A stretch of DNA of 64,000 bases from Adenophora triphylla var. japonica (Eukaryota > Streptophyta > Magnoliopsida > Asterales > Campanulaceae), in assembly GCA_022495995.1 (NCBI GenBank), contig JAFEMH010002512.1, positions 271,598-335,597 of the forward strand. Reading direction: 5' to 3'. Below, in pieces: positions 1 to 10,398 of this stretch. Each line of letters opens with the position of its first letter. Position 1 is the first letter of the stretch. Made by a program: the position numbers and the translations under genes. The notes beneath the pieces are model-generated. The model ran no database searches and was not told the origin of the DNA. It saw nothing but the letters and a program-made list of their open reading frames with translations.

Positions 1-1604
1 ATCATATACCCTATACCCCATACCCTATACCCTATACTTTATACACTATACCCTAGAACCTATATCCTATATCCTATACCCTATACCATATACCATATAT
101 ACTATACCCTATACCCCTATATACTATACCATATACCCTATACCTTATACCCTATACCCTATATCTTATACCCTATATACAATACCCTATACCCTATACC
201 CTAAGCCCTAAGCCCTATAAAATATACCCTATAACCTATATCCTATAGCCTAACCCTATACCTTATATCCTATACCCTATACCCTATATCCTCTATCCTA
301 TACCCTCTACCATATACCCTATATGCTATACACTATACCATATACCCTATACCGTATACGATATATACTATATCCTATACCCTATACACTATACCCTATA
401 CTCTATATCCTATATCCTATACCCTATACCCTATACGCTATACACTATACCATATACCCTATACCGTATACGATATATACTATATCCTATACCCTATACA
501 CTATACCCTATACTCTATATCCTATATCCTATACCCTATACCCTATAACCTATACCCTAAACACTATACACTATAACCTATATCCTATATCCTATATCCT
601 ACATCCTATACCCTATACCCTATACCCTATACCTTATACCCTATACCCTATACCGTAAACCATATTTACATTATCCTATACCCTATACCCTATACACTAT
701 ACCCTATACCCTATACACTATACCCTATAACCTATATTCTATATCCTTTACCCTTTACCATATACCCGATATCCTATACCCTACATCCTATACCCTATAC
801 CCAATATACTATACCCTATACCCTATACACTATACCCTATACCCTATACCCTATACCCTAAGCCCTAAGCCCTATAAAATATACCCTATAACCTATAACC
901 TATATCCTATACCCTAACCTTATACCCTATACACTATACACTATACCCTATACCATATAACCTATATCCTATATCCTATACCCTATACCCTATACCCTAT
1001 ACCCTATACCTTATACCCTAAACACTATACCCTCTACCCTATACCGTATACCATATATACTATATCCTATACCCTATACCGTATACCCTATACCCTGTAC
1101 ACTATACCCTATAATCTATATTCTATATCGTATACCCTATACCCTATACCGTATACCCTATACACTATACCCTATAACATATATCCTATATCCTATAACC
1201 TATACCCTATACCTTATACCCTATAACCTATACCCTATACCCTATACCTTATACCCTATACCCTATACCGTATACCCTATACCGTAAACCATATAACATT
1301 ATCTTATACCCTATACCCTATACACTATACCCTATAACCTATATCCTATATCTTATACCCTATACCCTATACCTTATACCCTATACCCTATACCGTATAT
1401 CATATATACTATATCCTATACCCTATACCCTATACCCTATATACTATACCCTATAACCTATATCCAATATCCTATACCCTATATCCTATACACTATACCC
1501 TATACCCTATACACTATACCCTATACCCTATACCCTATACTCTATACACTATACCCTATAACCTATATCCTATATCCTATACCCTATACCCTAAGCCCTA
1601 TATA
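1..1604. repeat. Degenerate telomere-like CCCTATA heptamer array
   Basis: The whole interval is built from 7-bp units, mostly CCCTATA, with variants such as CCCTATC, CCCTATG, CCGTATA, CCATATA, CACTATA, CCCTAAG and CCCTATT. The plant telomere unit is CCCTAAA, one base away, so this looks like a telomere-derived or subtelomeric/interstitial satellite. Canonical CCCTAAA units are very rare. The array runs off the left edge of the window and stops abruptly at a CACTA transposon end. Open frames inside it are 7-residue translations of the repeat and are not genes. Confidence 0.9.
325..547. repeat. Higher-order duplication, 112-bp period, inside the heptamer array
   Basis: A block beginning GCTATACACTATACC at 325 recurs at 437 with the same succession of variant heptamers. 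The offset is 112 bp, or 16 heptamers. A second shared block, around CCCTAAGCCCTAAGCCC, occurs near 200 and near 855. The array has therefore grown by segmental duplication as well as single-unit slippage. Confidence 0.75.
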
Positions 1605-1945
1605 CACTACAAGAAAGTGGGTTATTTACGGCAATCATTTACGGCGGGTAATACGCGTCCGCCGTATATGTTAGTTACATACGGCGGATGATACGCATCC
1701 GCCGTATATAAATAATATATACGGCGGTATACACGACCGCCGTATATAATTGTTGTATACGGCGGCTCAAACCGCCGTAAATACTCTATATACGTACATT
1801 TGACATATACGTATATGAGATTTAAATTAAATATGGCGGTATATAAGTAGGCACCGTAAATAGTTAATTATATTCGACGGTTGACAAGCATCCGCCAACT
1901 ATTTACGGCGGCATATAATATCCTCCGTATATAATAATAAATATC
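1605..1945. mobile_element. CACTA-0: one terminus of a CACTA (En/Spm) DNA transposon
   Basis: Begins CACTACAAGAAAGTGG, the usual CACTA terminal inverted repeat, directly after the heptamer array. The next 300 bp contain closely spaced inverted subterminal words TACGGCGG and CCGCCGTA in head-to-head pairs, the classical CACTA transposase-binding architecture. The subterminal word differs from that of the other two CACTA elements in the window, so this is another family. The matching right end is not in the window, so the element is truncated, rearranged, or ends elsewhere. Confidence 0.8.
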
Positions 1946-2545
1946 GGGAACCCAAATTTCAGATTCGTGCGAAAACCATTTCTCTCTCTCTCTCTCCTGG
2001 GCAATCCAAAGACTTTCCTCTCCATTCTCTCTCTCTGCTCTCCCCAAATTGCCGTTCCCTCTCTCTCTGTTCACCGCCACCAACAACGCCCAAGTAGGAA
2101 ATTGCCTTGCCGGAATTCCTTCTCCTTCGATTTCTCCGGTCTTCCTCTCTCTCTAATCGCCTCAGCTCCAAAACCCAGCGACGTGTTTTCTTTGATCAAC
2201 AATCAATCAGCAGCAGGTACATTTCTTTCCCCTTTTTTGATTTACTTTTAATTTTTGGGTTTTGTTGTTCTTGGTGGTGGGTTATTGACACCCTCTTGTT
2301 CGATTTCTCTCTCTCTCTCCTCTAAGGAAATTTGCGACACAATCGTGATTTCTTCGATCATCAATGAATCAGGTATACTTTTTTATCCTTTTCTGATTTA
2401 CTTTTAATTTTTGGGTTTTTTTGTTCTTGGTGGTGTGATCTGTTGTTGTTGTTGTTGTTGCTGTTGATGTTGCTCTTGTTGTTGTTGCTGTTACTGTTGT
2501 TGATGTTGATGTTGTTGTTGTTGCTGTCACTGGTACTATTGTTGT
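1946..2545 (+). other. UTR/intron-like segment with a tandem duplication and a TTG microsatellite (probable CACTA-0 cargo)
   Basis: Pyrimidine-rich CTCTCT tracts (1979-2160) resemble a plant 5' UTR. They are followed by a splice-donor-like AGCAGCAG/GTACAT near 2216. A block of about 75 bp with TTTACTTTTAATTTTTGGG and a GTTCTTGGTGG tail occurs at about 2216-2290 and again at about 2368-2440, each copy preceded by a donor-like CAG/GTA. From 2438 to about 2545 there is a degenerate (TTG)n microsatellite. Its reading frames are low-complexity and I do not call a gene. Capture from a host gene is inference. Confidence 0.4.
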
Positions 2546-2875
2546 AGTTGTTGACTGTATGAGGGTCCAAGACCAGCAATGCTTTTTCAAAACCTAAGTG
2601 TCACTTTGTTCAAAAACCAGCATACAATAATGGGCACTCGTTGTATGTGCATTAACATAAAAAATAGGCTTATTTACGTTCAATGTAATTACAATCACAT
2701 TGAAGCATAATCATCTCCCTCTTAAAATACTATTTCCCAAAAAATACGTTCACAAAAATCCACAGTAACGGGATTACAATCACATTGAAGCATAATCATC
2801 TCCCTCTTAAAAAACAGTCTCGACGTCTTTGCTTGGAGACTTTTGATTATGTGTGTACAGGTTGAATTTGGTTTT
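2546..2875. other. Unassigned spacer with a duplicated 40-bp segment at the Copia-1 deletion border
   Basis: No gene is recognised. A segment with ATTACAATCACATTGAAGC and the following ATCATCTCCCTCTTAAAA appears at about 2688-2727 and again at about 2771-2811. The second copy lies close to where homology to the copia RNase H domain begins. Short direct repeats at a truncation point suggest a deletion or fill-in event that removed the Copia-1 3' end and 3' LTR. Confidence 0.5.
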
Positions 2876-5800
2876 TGACAAGTCCATCCCAAAGTCTTGG
2901 AGTTGACTTTTGAGATATAGAATTTGAGAGCAACATAGACCAGCAGCAATGTACTCTGCTTCAGCTGTTGAGGTATCTACTGATGTTTGCTTTTTGCTTG
3001 ACCAAGAGATTATTCTTGATCCAATAAATTGGCATCCACCACTTGTGGATTTTCTATCTAAATTGCATGCAGCATAGTCTGAATCAGTGAAACCAATTAG
3101 GGAAAATGGGGATTCAGTGGGATACCACAACCCATAGTCAAGTGTTCCTTTAAGATATCGCAAGATTCTCTTGACATCAGAGATATGAGATTCTTTAGGA
3201 TTGGCTTGGAATCTTGCACAAAGGCAAACACTGAACATAATATCAGGTCTAGAGGCTGTCACATATAGGAGTGCTCCAATATAACTCCTATACAAGGTTT
3301 GATTCACACTCTGGCCATCAGGATCAGCATGGAGTTTGGTTATTTTTGACAGAGGTGTTCTAGCTGGAGAGGCAGTTTGCATATCAAACTTTTTGATCAT
3401 GTCTCTTGTATACTTAGCTTGGTTAATGAAGATTCCTTCCTCCATTTGCTTAACTTGAAGGCCTAAGAAGAATGTGAGCTCACCAATCATGCTCATCTCA
3501 AACTGATTCTTCATGATTTAACCAAATTCAGTACACAAGTCTTCATTTGATGAACCAAAGATAATATCATCCATATAGACTTGGATGAGTAACTGTTCTT
3601 CTCCATATTTTTTGATAAACAAAGTATTATCAATATGACCCTTGGTGAATCCTTTTCCAAGGAGATATTTAGATAGGGTATCATACCAAGCTCTAGGTGC
3701 TTGTTTAAGCCCATACAAGGCTTTGTCCAATTTATATACATGATCTGGAAATTTTGGATGCTCAAAACCAGGGGGTTGAGATACAAAAACTTTTTCATTC
3801 AAAACTCCATTTAAGAAGGCACTTTTGACATCTATTTGGAACACCTTCATTTTCTTGAATGATGCATAGGCAAGGAATAGCCTTATAGCTTCCAGTCTTG
3901 CAACAGGGGCAAATGTTTCATCATAGTCAATTTCCTCCTCTTGTCTGTACCCTTGAGCAACAGTTCTAGCTTTGTTCCTAACCACAATCCCTTCTTCATT
4001 CATCTTGTTTCTAAGAACCCATCTTGTCCCAATGACAGTTTGGTTTTTAGGTTTGGGAACAAGCTTCCACACTTTGTTTCTTTCAAATTGTTTCAGTTCT
4101 TCTTCCATAGCTTCAATCCAATCAGGGTCTTGAAGGGCTTCATTTATCTTCTTGGGTTCAATTTGAGAGATGAAGGCACTCATTAAAGAGTCATAGACAG
4201 GCATGTTTGGAGGAATTTCCATTTTTTGTATTGGAAGGTCAATAAAGATGTTTTTGTTTGGTGGAATGATGTGGTAATAGTTTCAGGTTGAGGATTTGAA
4301 TGATTGGGGTTGCAGCAAGGTTGGATGGGGTTATATTCAAGGAAATTTTGATGGCTGGATGAAGTTAAGCTGTCAGGTACATCATAGCTGTCAGATGCAC
4401 CTTTGCTGTTGGGAAGGAATTCTTGGCTGTCAGACAAAATAGGGTGTTTATTAGTGTCTTTGGGCACCATATAAGGAAGGGAAAGTGAATCTTCTTCAGG
4501 AATGAGATTTGAGGGGTCATGCACATGAGACACCTCAGGTAGGTTGTCTGAATTGCCAACAACTTCATCAAAATCACACAATTCAGTGTGGCTTTGATCA
4601 TTATTTTCATCAAAGTCAACATGGATTGATTCTTCTACAACAACTCTCCTTTTATTGTAAACTATGTAGGATTTGCTGGTGTTAGAGTATCCAAGAAAAA
4701 TTCCTTCATCACTTTTGGAATCAAACTTATCAAGGTTGTTTTTTCCATTGTTATGAATGAAGCATCTACTTCCAAAGCCATGGAAGTATGAAATGGTTGG
4801 TGTTCTACCATTCCATAGCTCATAGGGAGTCTTGGTGAGAAATTTATTGATGAGAGTCTTGTTCTGGACATACACAGCAGTGGTGACTGCTTCTCCCCAA
4901 AAGTATTTAGGGAGATTATTCTCTGACAGCATAGTTCTTGCTGCTTCACATATTGTTCTGTTCTTTCTTTCAGCAACTCCATTTTGCTATGGTGTTCTAG
5001 GAGCAGAAAAGTTGTGCTCAATCCCTTTTTGATCACAACATTCTTTAACACCAGTATTTTCAAACTCCTTACCATGGTCAGATCTGATTTTGATGATGGA
5101 TAGACCCTTTTGGTTTTGAATTTTGTTGAACAGTTTGACCAGTTGTTCTAAGGTTTCGCTTTTGGATTCAAGAAGGATGATCCAAGTAAATCTAGTGTAG
5201 TCATCAACTACCACTAGAGAGTATCTCTTTCCACCAAGAGATCTGGTTCTGATTGGTCCAAAAAGATCCATGTGGAGTAATTGAAGGGGTTTTGAGGTAT
5301 CCAATCTGGTTTTGGCAGTGAAAGAGGTTTTCTTTTGCTTTCCACATTGACAGGCCATGCACAGCTTGTCCTTTTTGAAGGAAATTTTGGGTAGGCCTTT
5401 TACTAGGTTTGTATTGGCTAATTTGGGGATACTTTTGAGGTTGAGGTGAGCCAATCATTTGTGCCATAGCCATGACATATCCGATTGACTATAGGAGAGT
5501 AGACAATGGGTATTTGATGATTCCACAACTTCCAGGTTTAGACTGTAGAGGTTGCCTTTTCTGATTCCAGTGAGAATTGGCTTGTTGTTGGCATCTTTGA
5601 CAGTGCAGTGGTTTTGGAACATACAACATAATATCCCTTATCACAATTTTGACTAAGACAAATCAAATTGTGCTTGAGACCCTCTACATAAGACACATTA
5701 ATAAAAATAATGTCTCTAGTAACAAGGTTCCCTGATCCTTTGACGTTGGCTTGAGAGTTATCACCAAAAGTTACATTTAGACCATTTTTAGGGACATATT

Positions 5801-5876
5801 GTTGCAACCATTCTTTGTTGAATGTCATGTGTCTGCTGCATCCATTGTCTAAGTACCATATTCCTTTCCTAGGTTC
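2876..5876 (-). pseudogene. pol: Copia-1 pol pseudogene (protease, integrase, RT, truncated RNase H)
   Basis: Reads right to left. The protease start lies near 5850 with the active-site motif changed to LDNGCSRHMT; copies A and B have LDSGC, so the catalytic DSG is lost. The integrase zinc motif (H...H...CxxC, about 5330-5460) is followed by the DDE core with HMDLFG and SDHGKEF. Then comes a stop near 4990 where relatives have PQQNGVAER. The reverse transcriptase (about 3518-4200) has the YMDDI active site. RNase H (about 2880-3510) keeps TAEAEY but is cut off soon after the QDFGMDLSK stretch. Frameshifts occur near 5610 and 4200 and a stop near 3519. Confidence 0.88.
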
Positions 5877-5950
5877 CTACAAAACAGAAAAATAAATTTA
5901 TGGTACCCTTTTATTCTTTTGGGTCCAAAGGATTAGAATTTCTTTGGTAC
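5877..5950 (-). other. Putative gag-pol intron of Copia-1 (74 nt)
   Basis: On the minus strand the segment starts GTACC after GCTAGG and ends CTGTTTTGTAG before GAACCTAGG. It contains the gag stop codon. Excision joins codon AGG to GAA CCT AGG in frame with the protease. The same arrangement is found in Copia-A and Copia-B. Splicing is inferred, not demonstrated. Confidence 0.5.
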
Positions 5951-7852
5951 CCTAGCTTTGTTCATTGCCCTTTTTCCAAAGTACTGGTTTAGGGCATTGT
6001 AGTATCCCATGATCTGCAACATATAGGGTGTAGGAGCAGTAGGTTGGGATTGGTTAAAGAATTGGTTGGGAGAAAGGAATTGGTTTTGGTTATGAAATTG
6101 AGTGTGGCTTTGGGAACTGTTTGAGTGAGATGATCTAGGAGAGGTATTTTGACTGACATGACTTCTTCCATTTGAGTATGGCCAGTTGGGTCTTTGATGT
6201 TTGGAATATGAGTGATGGTTATAGAATCTTTGCTGTCTAGGAGATCTCTGCTGTCCATCAAATCTTGGCTGTCTGGGGAATCTTGGTTGTCTAGGAGATC
6301 TCTGCTGTCCAGTGGTTTTGTGCTGGTTTTTCTTCACTTGCTCCTTGATTCCTTTTCTTTTCCAAATTTATTTGCCTTTATTTGCTTGTTTTTCTTTGCC
6401 TTTGGATTTACTTGAGCTAGCTTCATGTGTTTCATTAGTGTGAGTGGGTCTGGCTTGATCTGCTTCATCAATGTGACTGGAGCTAGCTTCATCTATCTTT
6501 CCCTTTTTCTTTGAGTCCTCCTTTGTCTGAATGGGATAGACATTTTCTTGGGTTTTGACATAGTTCATGCTTTCAAGATCCATTTTGTCAATAGCCCTTT
6601 CATCAGTGAGAGGGGTATAGGTTTTCATAGAGGGATTATTAGCTCCAATCCCTGACTTGTCACTTCGGTGTCTCTGGTTGTAGCTAAATAGAGACACAGC
6701 TTCTCCTGATTTGTTCCAGGACTCAATCTTCTTTCTAAGAGATTCATTTTCCTTTTTAAGGTTGATGGTTTTTTGGTTGTTTTCCAGAGATCTAGAATTC
6801 TCAGCTGTCAGCTCATCATTAGCCTTTTCAAGCATAAGGCATTGTACTTTCAGTCCTTGGTTGGCTCTTTCAAGGTTTTCAATGGTTTTACTTTGGGATA
6901 GGTTATCAGTGAGCAATGAGGCAAACCTAATTTGATGTCTTTTTATTTGAATTAAAAGAGTACTAACTAATTGTTTAAATTCTTCATTATTTAAAGAGTT
7001 AAACTGGGGTACCTGTTTTAGTTCTTCAGCAACAGCTAAGGCTTCAAGGTCCTCTTCACAATCTGAGTCTTCATCATCTCCTGCCATTAGGCATATCATT
7101 GCTTCTTCTCCTTCACTTTCAGAGTCACTGAGGTCAAACTCCTCATCACTGAACTTTGATGAGTCAGCAATCATGACTTGTTCTTTGTTTTTCTCATTCT
7201 TCCTTTTAGCGCAGTTGTAGCAGCTGGATCTTGAACTATGGATGATCTCCTTTGAGTAGGAGAGTTTCTTAGCTGTCTGATTGTCCTTGGGTTTCCTTGG
7301 TTCAGGACAATCAGATGAGTAATGACCAAGCTTCTTACAGTTGAAGCATTCAACTTTCTTTTTATGGTTCTCTTGTTCAGAAGTGGATGGGCTATAACTT
7401 CTCTCAAATGTCTTTTTATGTCCTCTCAGGTTATTTCTGACAGCCATGGATATGAGACTTGGTAGGTCTCCTTGAGAGAAGTTGTTTGAGAGATGGTTTA
7501 CTTTTTGAAGGGAAATAAGAACCATGCAGTCAATGTCTTGTTGAGTGATGGGTTTGTGAGTGGTTTCTTGGGCAGCTAAGGCAAGGGTTTGTGAGATAGA
7601 AGTAACTAGTTGAAGTTTTATCATTCCTTCTAGTTCATAGGCCTCAAGCTTTCCAAAATATTGTTCAACAGTCATAGTGCTCCATTCAGCATCTTCTCTT
7701 ATAGGTAGGGCTACCTTCTTATATTCTTGGGGAAGGTTGGAGTATATTTTGAGACATAGATCTTGATTCTCAAAATTTTCTCCATGGTCAGCAATGGATC
7801 TGACCAGATCTTCAAACCTTGGCTTAGCAGTACTTACCTTTTCACCAGGGTA
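5933..7852 (-). pseudogene. gag: Copia-1 gag pseudogene, C-terminal part
   Basis: Encodes the capsid C-terminal part (PGEKV...RFEDLVRS, WSTMTVEQYFGKLEAYELEG), a CCHC zinc knuckle (CFNCKKLGHYSSDC, about 7290-7350), an acidic region and a heptad-like coiled coil. A basic Q/R/P-rich tail with repeated SPRQPRF units follows near 6240-6320. A stop replaces a tyrosine codon near 6368, splitting the tail from the body. The reading ends VPKKF at 5933. The N-terminal part lies 52 kb away at 60308-60750 because CACTA-1 inserted between codons for FKLY and PGEK. Confidence 0.88.
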
Positions 7853-8832
7853 CACTACAAAAAAAGTCATTATTAGGGACTGAATTTTTTAGGTCGGAAG
7901 AATTCTCTAGTCCCTATTATCCATTTAATAAGTCAGCTACACACAATGAAATTGATAGGACGGCAAATAGGGTCTTTAAAATTTGATTAGCGCGGAGTAA
8001 ATGAAATTTAAAAAAAAAAAAAGGAAAACCCCCAAAACCCTCCCTGCTCTTCGCCCACTACACCTCTCCCGCACCTTCCCTCTACATCTACACCCCTCTA
8101 ATCTTTCATCCGCCATCGTTTTCGTCCGCCATCATTCTTTCAAAACTAGAGTAGTGGAAAATCAATTGTCCAGTTTTTTTTCTATGAAACTTGAACTTCC
8201 TTTTTCTAGTTATATTCAGATCCTGGGCCTTTTTTGTTGTTTATTTTTTTGTTAACAATCGCATTTTTCCCCTAATATAAATCCCTATGAGCTTTTACAG
8301 AGAGCCAGTTTTTGTGAATGAATTTGTTTCCTTGCTATCAAGAAGTATATATCATGGGAATATGTTTCTATTCTATGTGACTGTCTATTAGACCGGCCTG
8401 AGTTTGTTCTGTTCATCACGACATCTTCAGTTTTACCATTTCGGGCAGCGAGTTTGCCCTAATGTAGCTCCGTCCATGAACATGCTAGGGCACACAGACA
8501 TATATACTTTGAATAAGATACCTTTAATCAATATTTGTTGTGTATTATAAAAGCTTCCAGAGTGATTGAGCTGCTTCTTCTGCTAATTTAATATTTGTTG
8601 CTTCCACTTGAGTCTTATTCTATAAACCATCATAATTCTTTAAAGTTCACTTAATTAAATCAATCTTAACGATTATATTATAGTTTTTCCATTCAAAGTA
8701 TGTTTTGCGTAGGCATGTTATATACTAAGAAAGTACTTGATTTACTTATAATTTTCTAAGTGATTAATATTATGTGTTAGTATATGTTAACAGTTCATTA
8801 AAGTAGTTATGGATAAGACTTGGATTGCATTA
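7853..8832. other. CACTA-1 left terminal region and unassigned sequence
   Basis: The first 130 bp hold TAGGGAC/GTCCCTA and AGGACGGCAAATAGGG subterminal words. About 8000-8250 contains a C-rich UTR-like segment with a short lysine-rich frame that I do not consider a gene. From 8250 to 8832 the sequence is AT-rich and intron-like with no recognisable coding. Any captured gene here cannot be named. Confidence 0.5.
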
Positions 8833-9060
8833 CGATAAAAAGTTATCTAAACCTCCTTGAGAAATGTTGAATGATACAACAGAACCTTGTTCATGTGTAT
8901 GTATTACTGCATATTATGGTCAAATGTAATCAGTTATTACCACTTTCGCCATCTGATGCCTCCATGAGCTTAGCAATGGCGTCTACGAGGGCTTGTTCAT
9001 GTTCCTGCATTACCAAGAAATTAGCAGTGCAACAATTGTAACTTGTCCAGGATATGTTTA
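8833..9060. repeat. 228-bp direct repeat, copy 1
   Basis: Begins CGATAAAAAGTTATC and ends GGATATGTTTA. An almost identical 228-bp copy lies at 10022-10249; I see a single difference, CAATTG versus CAACTG. The copies are 1189 bp apart and contain the same terminal exon on the minus strand. There are no TG...CA ends, so a segmental duplication is more likely than LTRs. Confidence 0.85.
8930..9004 (-). pseudogene. Captured terminal exon of an unidentified gene (copy 1)
   Basis: On the minus strand a splice-acceptor-like TTGGTAATGCAG is followed by exactly 25 codons ending in TGA. The encoded tail begins EHEQALVDAIAKLMEAS and ends ESGNN. The clean acceptor, phase and stop argue for a genuine C-terminal exon captured from a host gene. 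I do not recognise the parent gene. The segment is duplicated at 10119-10193. Confidence 0.5.
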
Positions 9061-9062
9061 TT

Positions 9063-9174
9063 GGAAGGGCTTCCCTTACTGGGTTTCAAGAAATCAAAGA
9101 TGTGATTGCTGTTTGCAAATGGGTTTGTCAGAATCTTTCCACTGACAGGATTTTATTAGTGGGTTCTTCTACAG
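9063..9174 (+). pseudogene. Captured exon of an alpha/beta-hydrolase-fold gene
   Basis: One open exon ends at a donor-like ACAG/GTACTT. It reads GRASLTGFQEIKDVIAVCKW and continues to DRILLVGSS followed by T and G. This fits the strand-helix-strand segment of plant alpha/beta hydrolases, in which the nucleophile elbow is GxSxG; here it is G-S-S-T-G split by the exon border. Only this exon is present, so it is a fragment without function. The identification rests on remembered family motifs and should be tested by protein search. The 228-bp repeat abuts its 5' side, so its acceptor has been lost. Confidence 0.6.
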
Positions 9175-10021
9175 GTACTTTTTTACTTCCAAATTTCTTA
9201 TCTTTTTGAAGTAATTTCTATGGTATTTGTTGGTGGTGGGGGAGGGGGAAGAATTGAATTACAGAGATCTGATTGGTTGTTTGATTGAGTAATAATTAAG
9301 AGCAGATTTGTTTGTGTTGTAGAATGTTTTGGATTAGGGTTATATTAATTGGGTCCTGAAAACTGTATACACTTCCTCATTTTTGGCTGAGTTTGGATTT
9401 GTTAGTAATGATTTATTCAGATCAAATTTAAGGTAGAGACCTCGGCTATTAGACATGACTATCCATAATATGGAACTTGTGATATCGGCAGAGTATAGTG
9501 GTCCCGTTCTTTGACTCTATGATATGTTGTTGTCGGTGTGTCATTCTGGTTGACTTGATGGCTCCTCGGTCAAATTTCATTGAGTGAAAATGTTGGTTGG
9601 TAAATTTTGTACTCATTTTTAATGATCGCTGGTTTGTTAATCCGTTTGTCCCAAAAAGAGTGTCCGCTTTCAGCTTGTCAAGGAAATAAGGAAGTTGATG
9701 ATTACGTACTTTTAGTAACACGCATGTGCAAATGCCCTAGGATATGTTTGGAAACTCTATACCGAGCCATTGTACTGATTGGAAGAGTGATATCCGCTCC
9801 ATGGATATCATTTCTTCTTCCAATTCCATATCCAAGGTTCGGGGATGAGGTTGCCAAACATACCACTAATGAGAACATTATGTGATTACAGGGCAAATTA
9901 GGAAATTATAGTTTATAGAGGTGATAGTAACTTCACTTGAAAAGCTACACTCGTTTTTCTGATGAAAATACACTCTCTTTTGGATGGAGGCGTATTTTGT
10001 TCAATCCATATAATTTTACAC
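9175..10021. other. Unassigned CACTA-1 interior between the 228-bp repeats
   Basis: Begins as intron sequence after the hydrolase exon donor. The rest (about 9420-9900) has short open frames on both strands of up to about 92 codons, with no recognisable domain and no consistent exon borders. I see no gene that I can support here. Confidence 0.4.
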
Positions 10022-10249
10022 CGATAAAAAGTTATCTAAACCTCCTTGAGAAATGTTGAATGATACAACAGAACCTTGTTCATGTGTATGTATTACTGCA
10101 TATTATGGTCAAATGTAATCAGTTATTACCACTTTCGCCATCTGATGCCTCCATGAGCTTAGCAATGGCGTCTACGAGGGCTTGTTCATGTTCCTGCATT
10201 ACCAAGAAATTAGCAGTGCAACAACTGTAACTTGTCCAGGATATGTTTA
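10022..10249. repeat. 228-bp direct repeat, copy 2 (with duplicated terminal exon at 10119-10193)
   Basis: Second copy of the segment at 8833-9060, including the 25-codon terminal exon on the minus strand at 10119-10193. The near-identity implies a recent duplication inside CACTA-1 or a gene-conversion event. Confidence 0.85.
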
Positions 10250-10257
10250 CATGGTAT

Positions 10258-10377
10258 GATATATTCTTACTTTAAGTACTTCCTTTGCCTTCTCAATGAT
10301 ATATTCTTACTTTAAGTACTTCCTTTGCCTTCTCAATGATATATTCTTACTTTAAGTACTTCCTTTGCCTTCTCAAT
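10258..10377. repeat. Three tandem 40-bp units
   Basis: The unit starts GATATATTCTTACTTTAAG and ends TTTGCCTTCTCAAT. It is present three times in perfect tandem (10258, 10298, 10338), just upstream of the LTR-D insertion site. It is probably replication slippage within captured sequence. Confidence 0.9.
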
Positions 10378-10398
10378 CTCCAATGGCTTCGTTGAAGG

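Larger units (their letters stand above)
2876..7852 (-). mobile_element. Copia-1, 3' portion (partial gag and pol; 3' LTR missing)
   Basis: Ty1/copia element on the minus strand, same family as Copia-A by the near-identical protein order and motifs. It is broken at both ends. At 7852 its gag is interrupted by CACTA-1 and resumes at 60308. At about 2876 homology to the RNase H domain stops before the end of pol, and no 3' LTR is found. It is the outermost, hence oldest, element of the nest. Several in-frame stops and frameshifts make it inactive. Confidence 0.9.

Noticed and set aside
323..658. 111-codon open frame with YTLYPIP repeats
   Set aside because: It is the 7-bp repeat read in three frames (21 nt gives 7 residues); there is no start context or domain.
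1..1604. Calling this a functional chromosome end
   Set aside because: Units are CCCTATA rather than CCCTAAA and highly degenerate, and the array continues into transposon DNA.
2361..2590. Asparagine/threonine-rich frames on the minus strand
   Set aside because: Direct translation of the (TTG)n microsatellite.
9607..9885. 92-codon plus-strand ORF in CACTA-1
   Set aside because: An antisense frame is open as well, and I see no domain or splice logic, so I cannot call it a gene.
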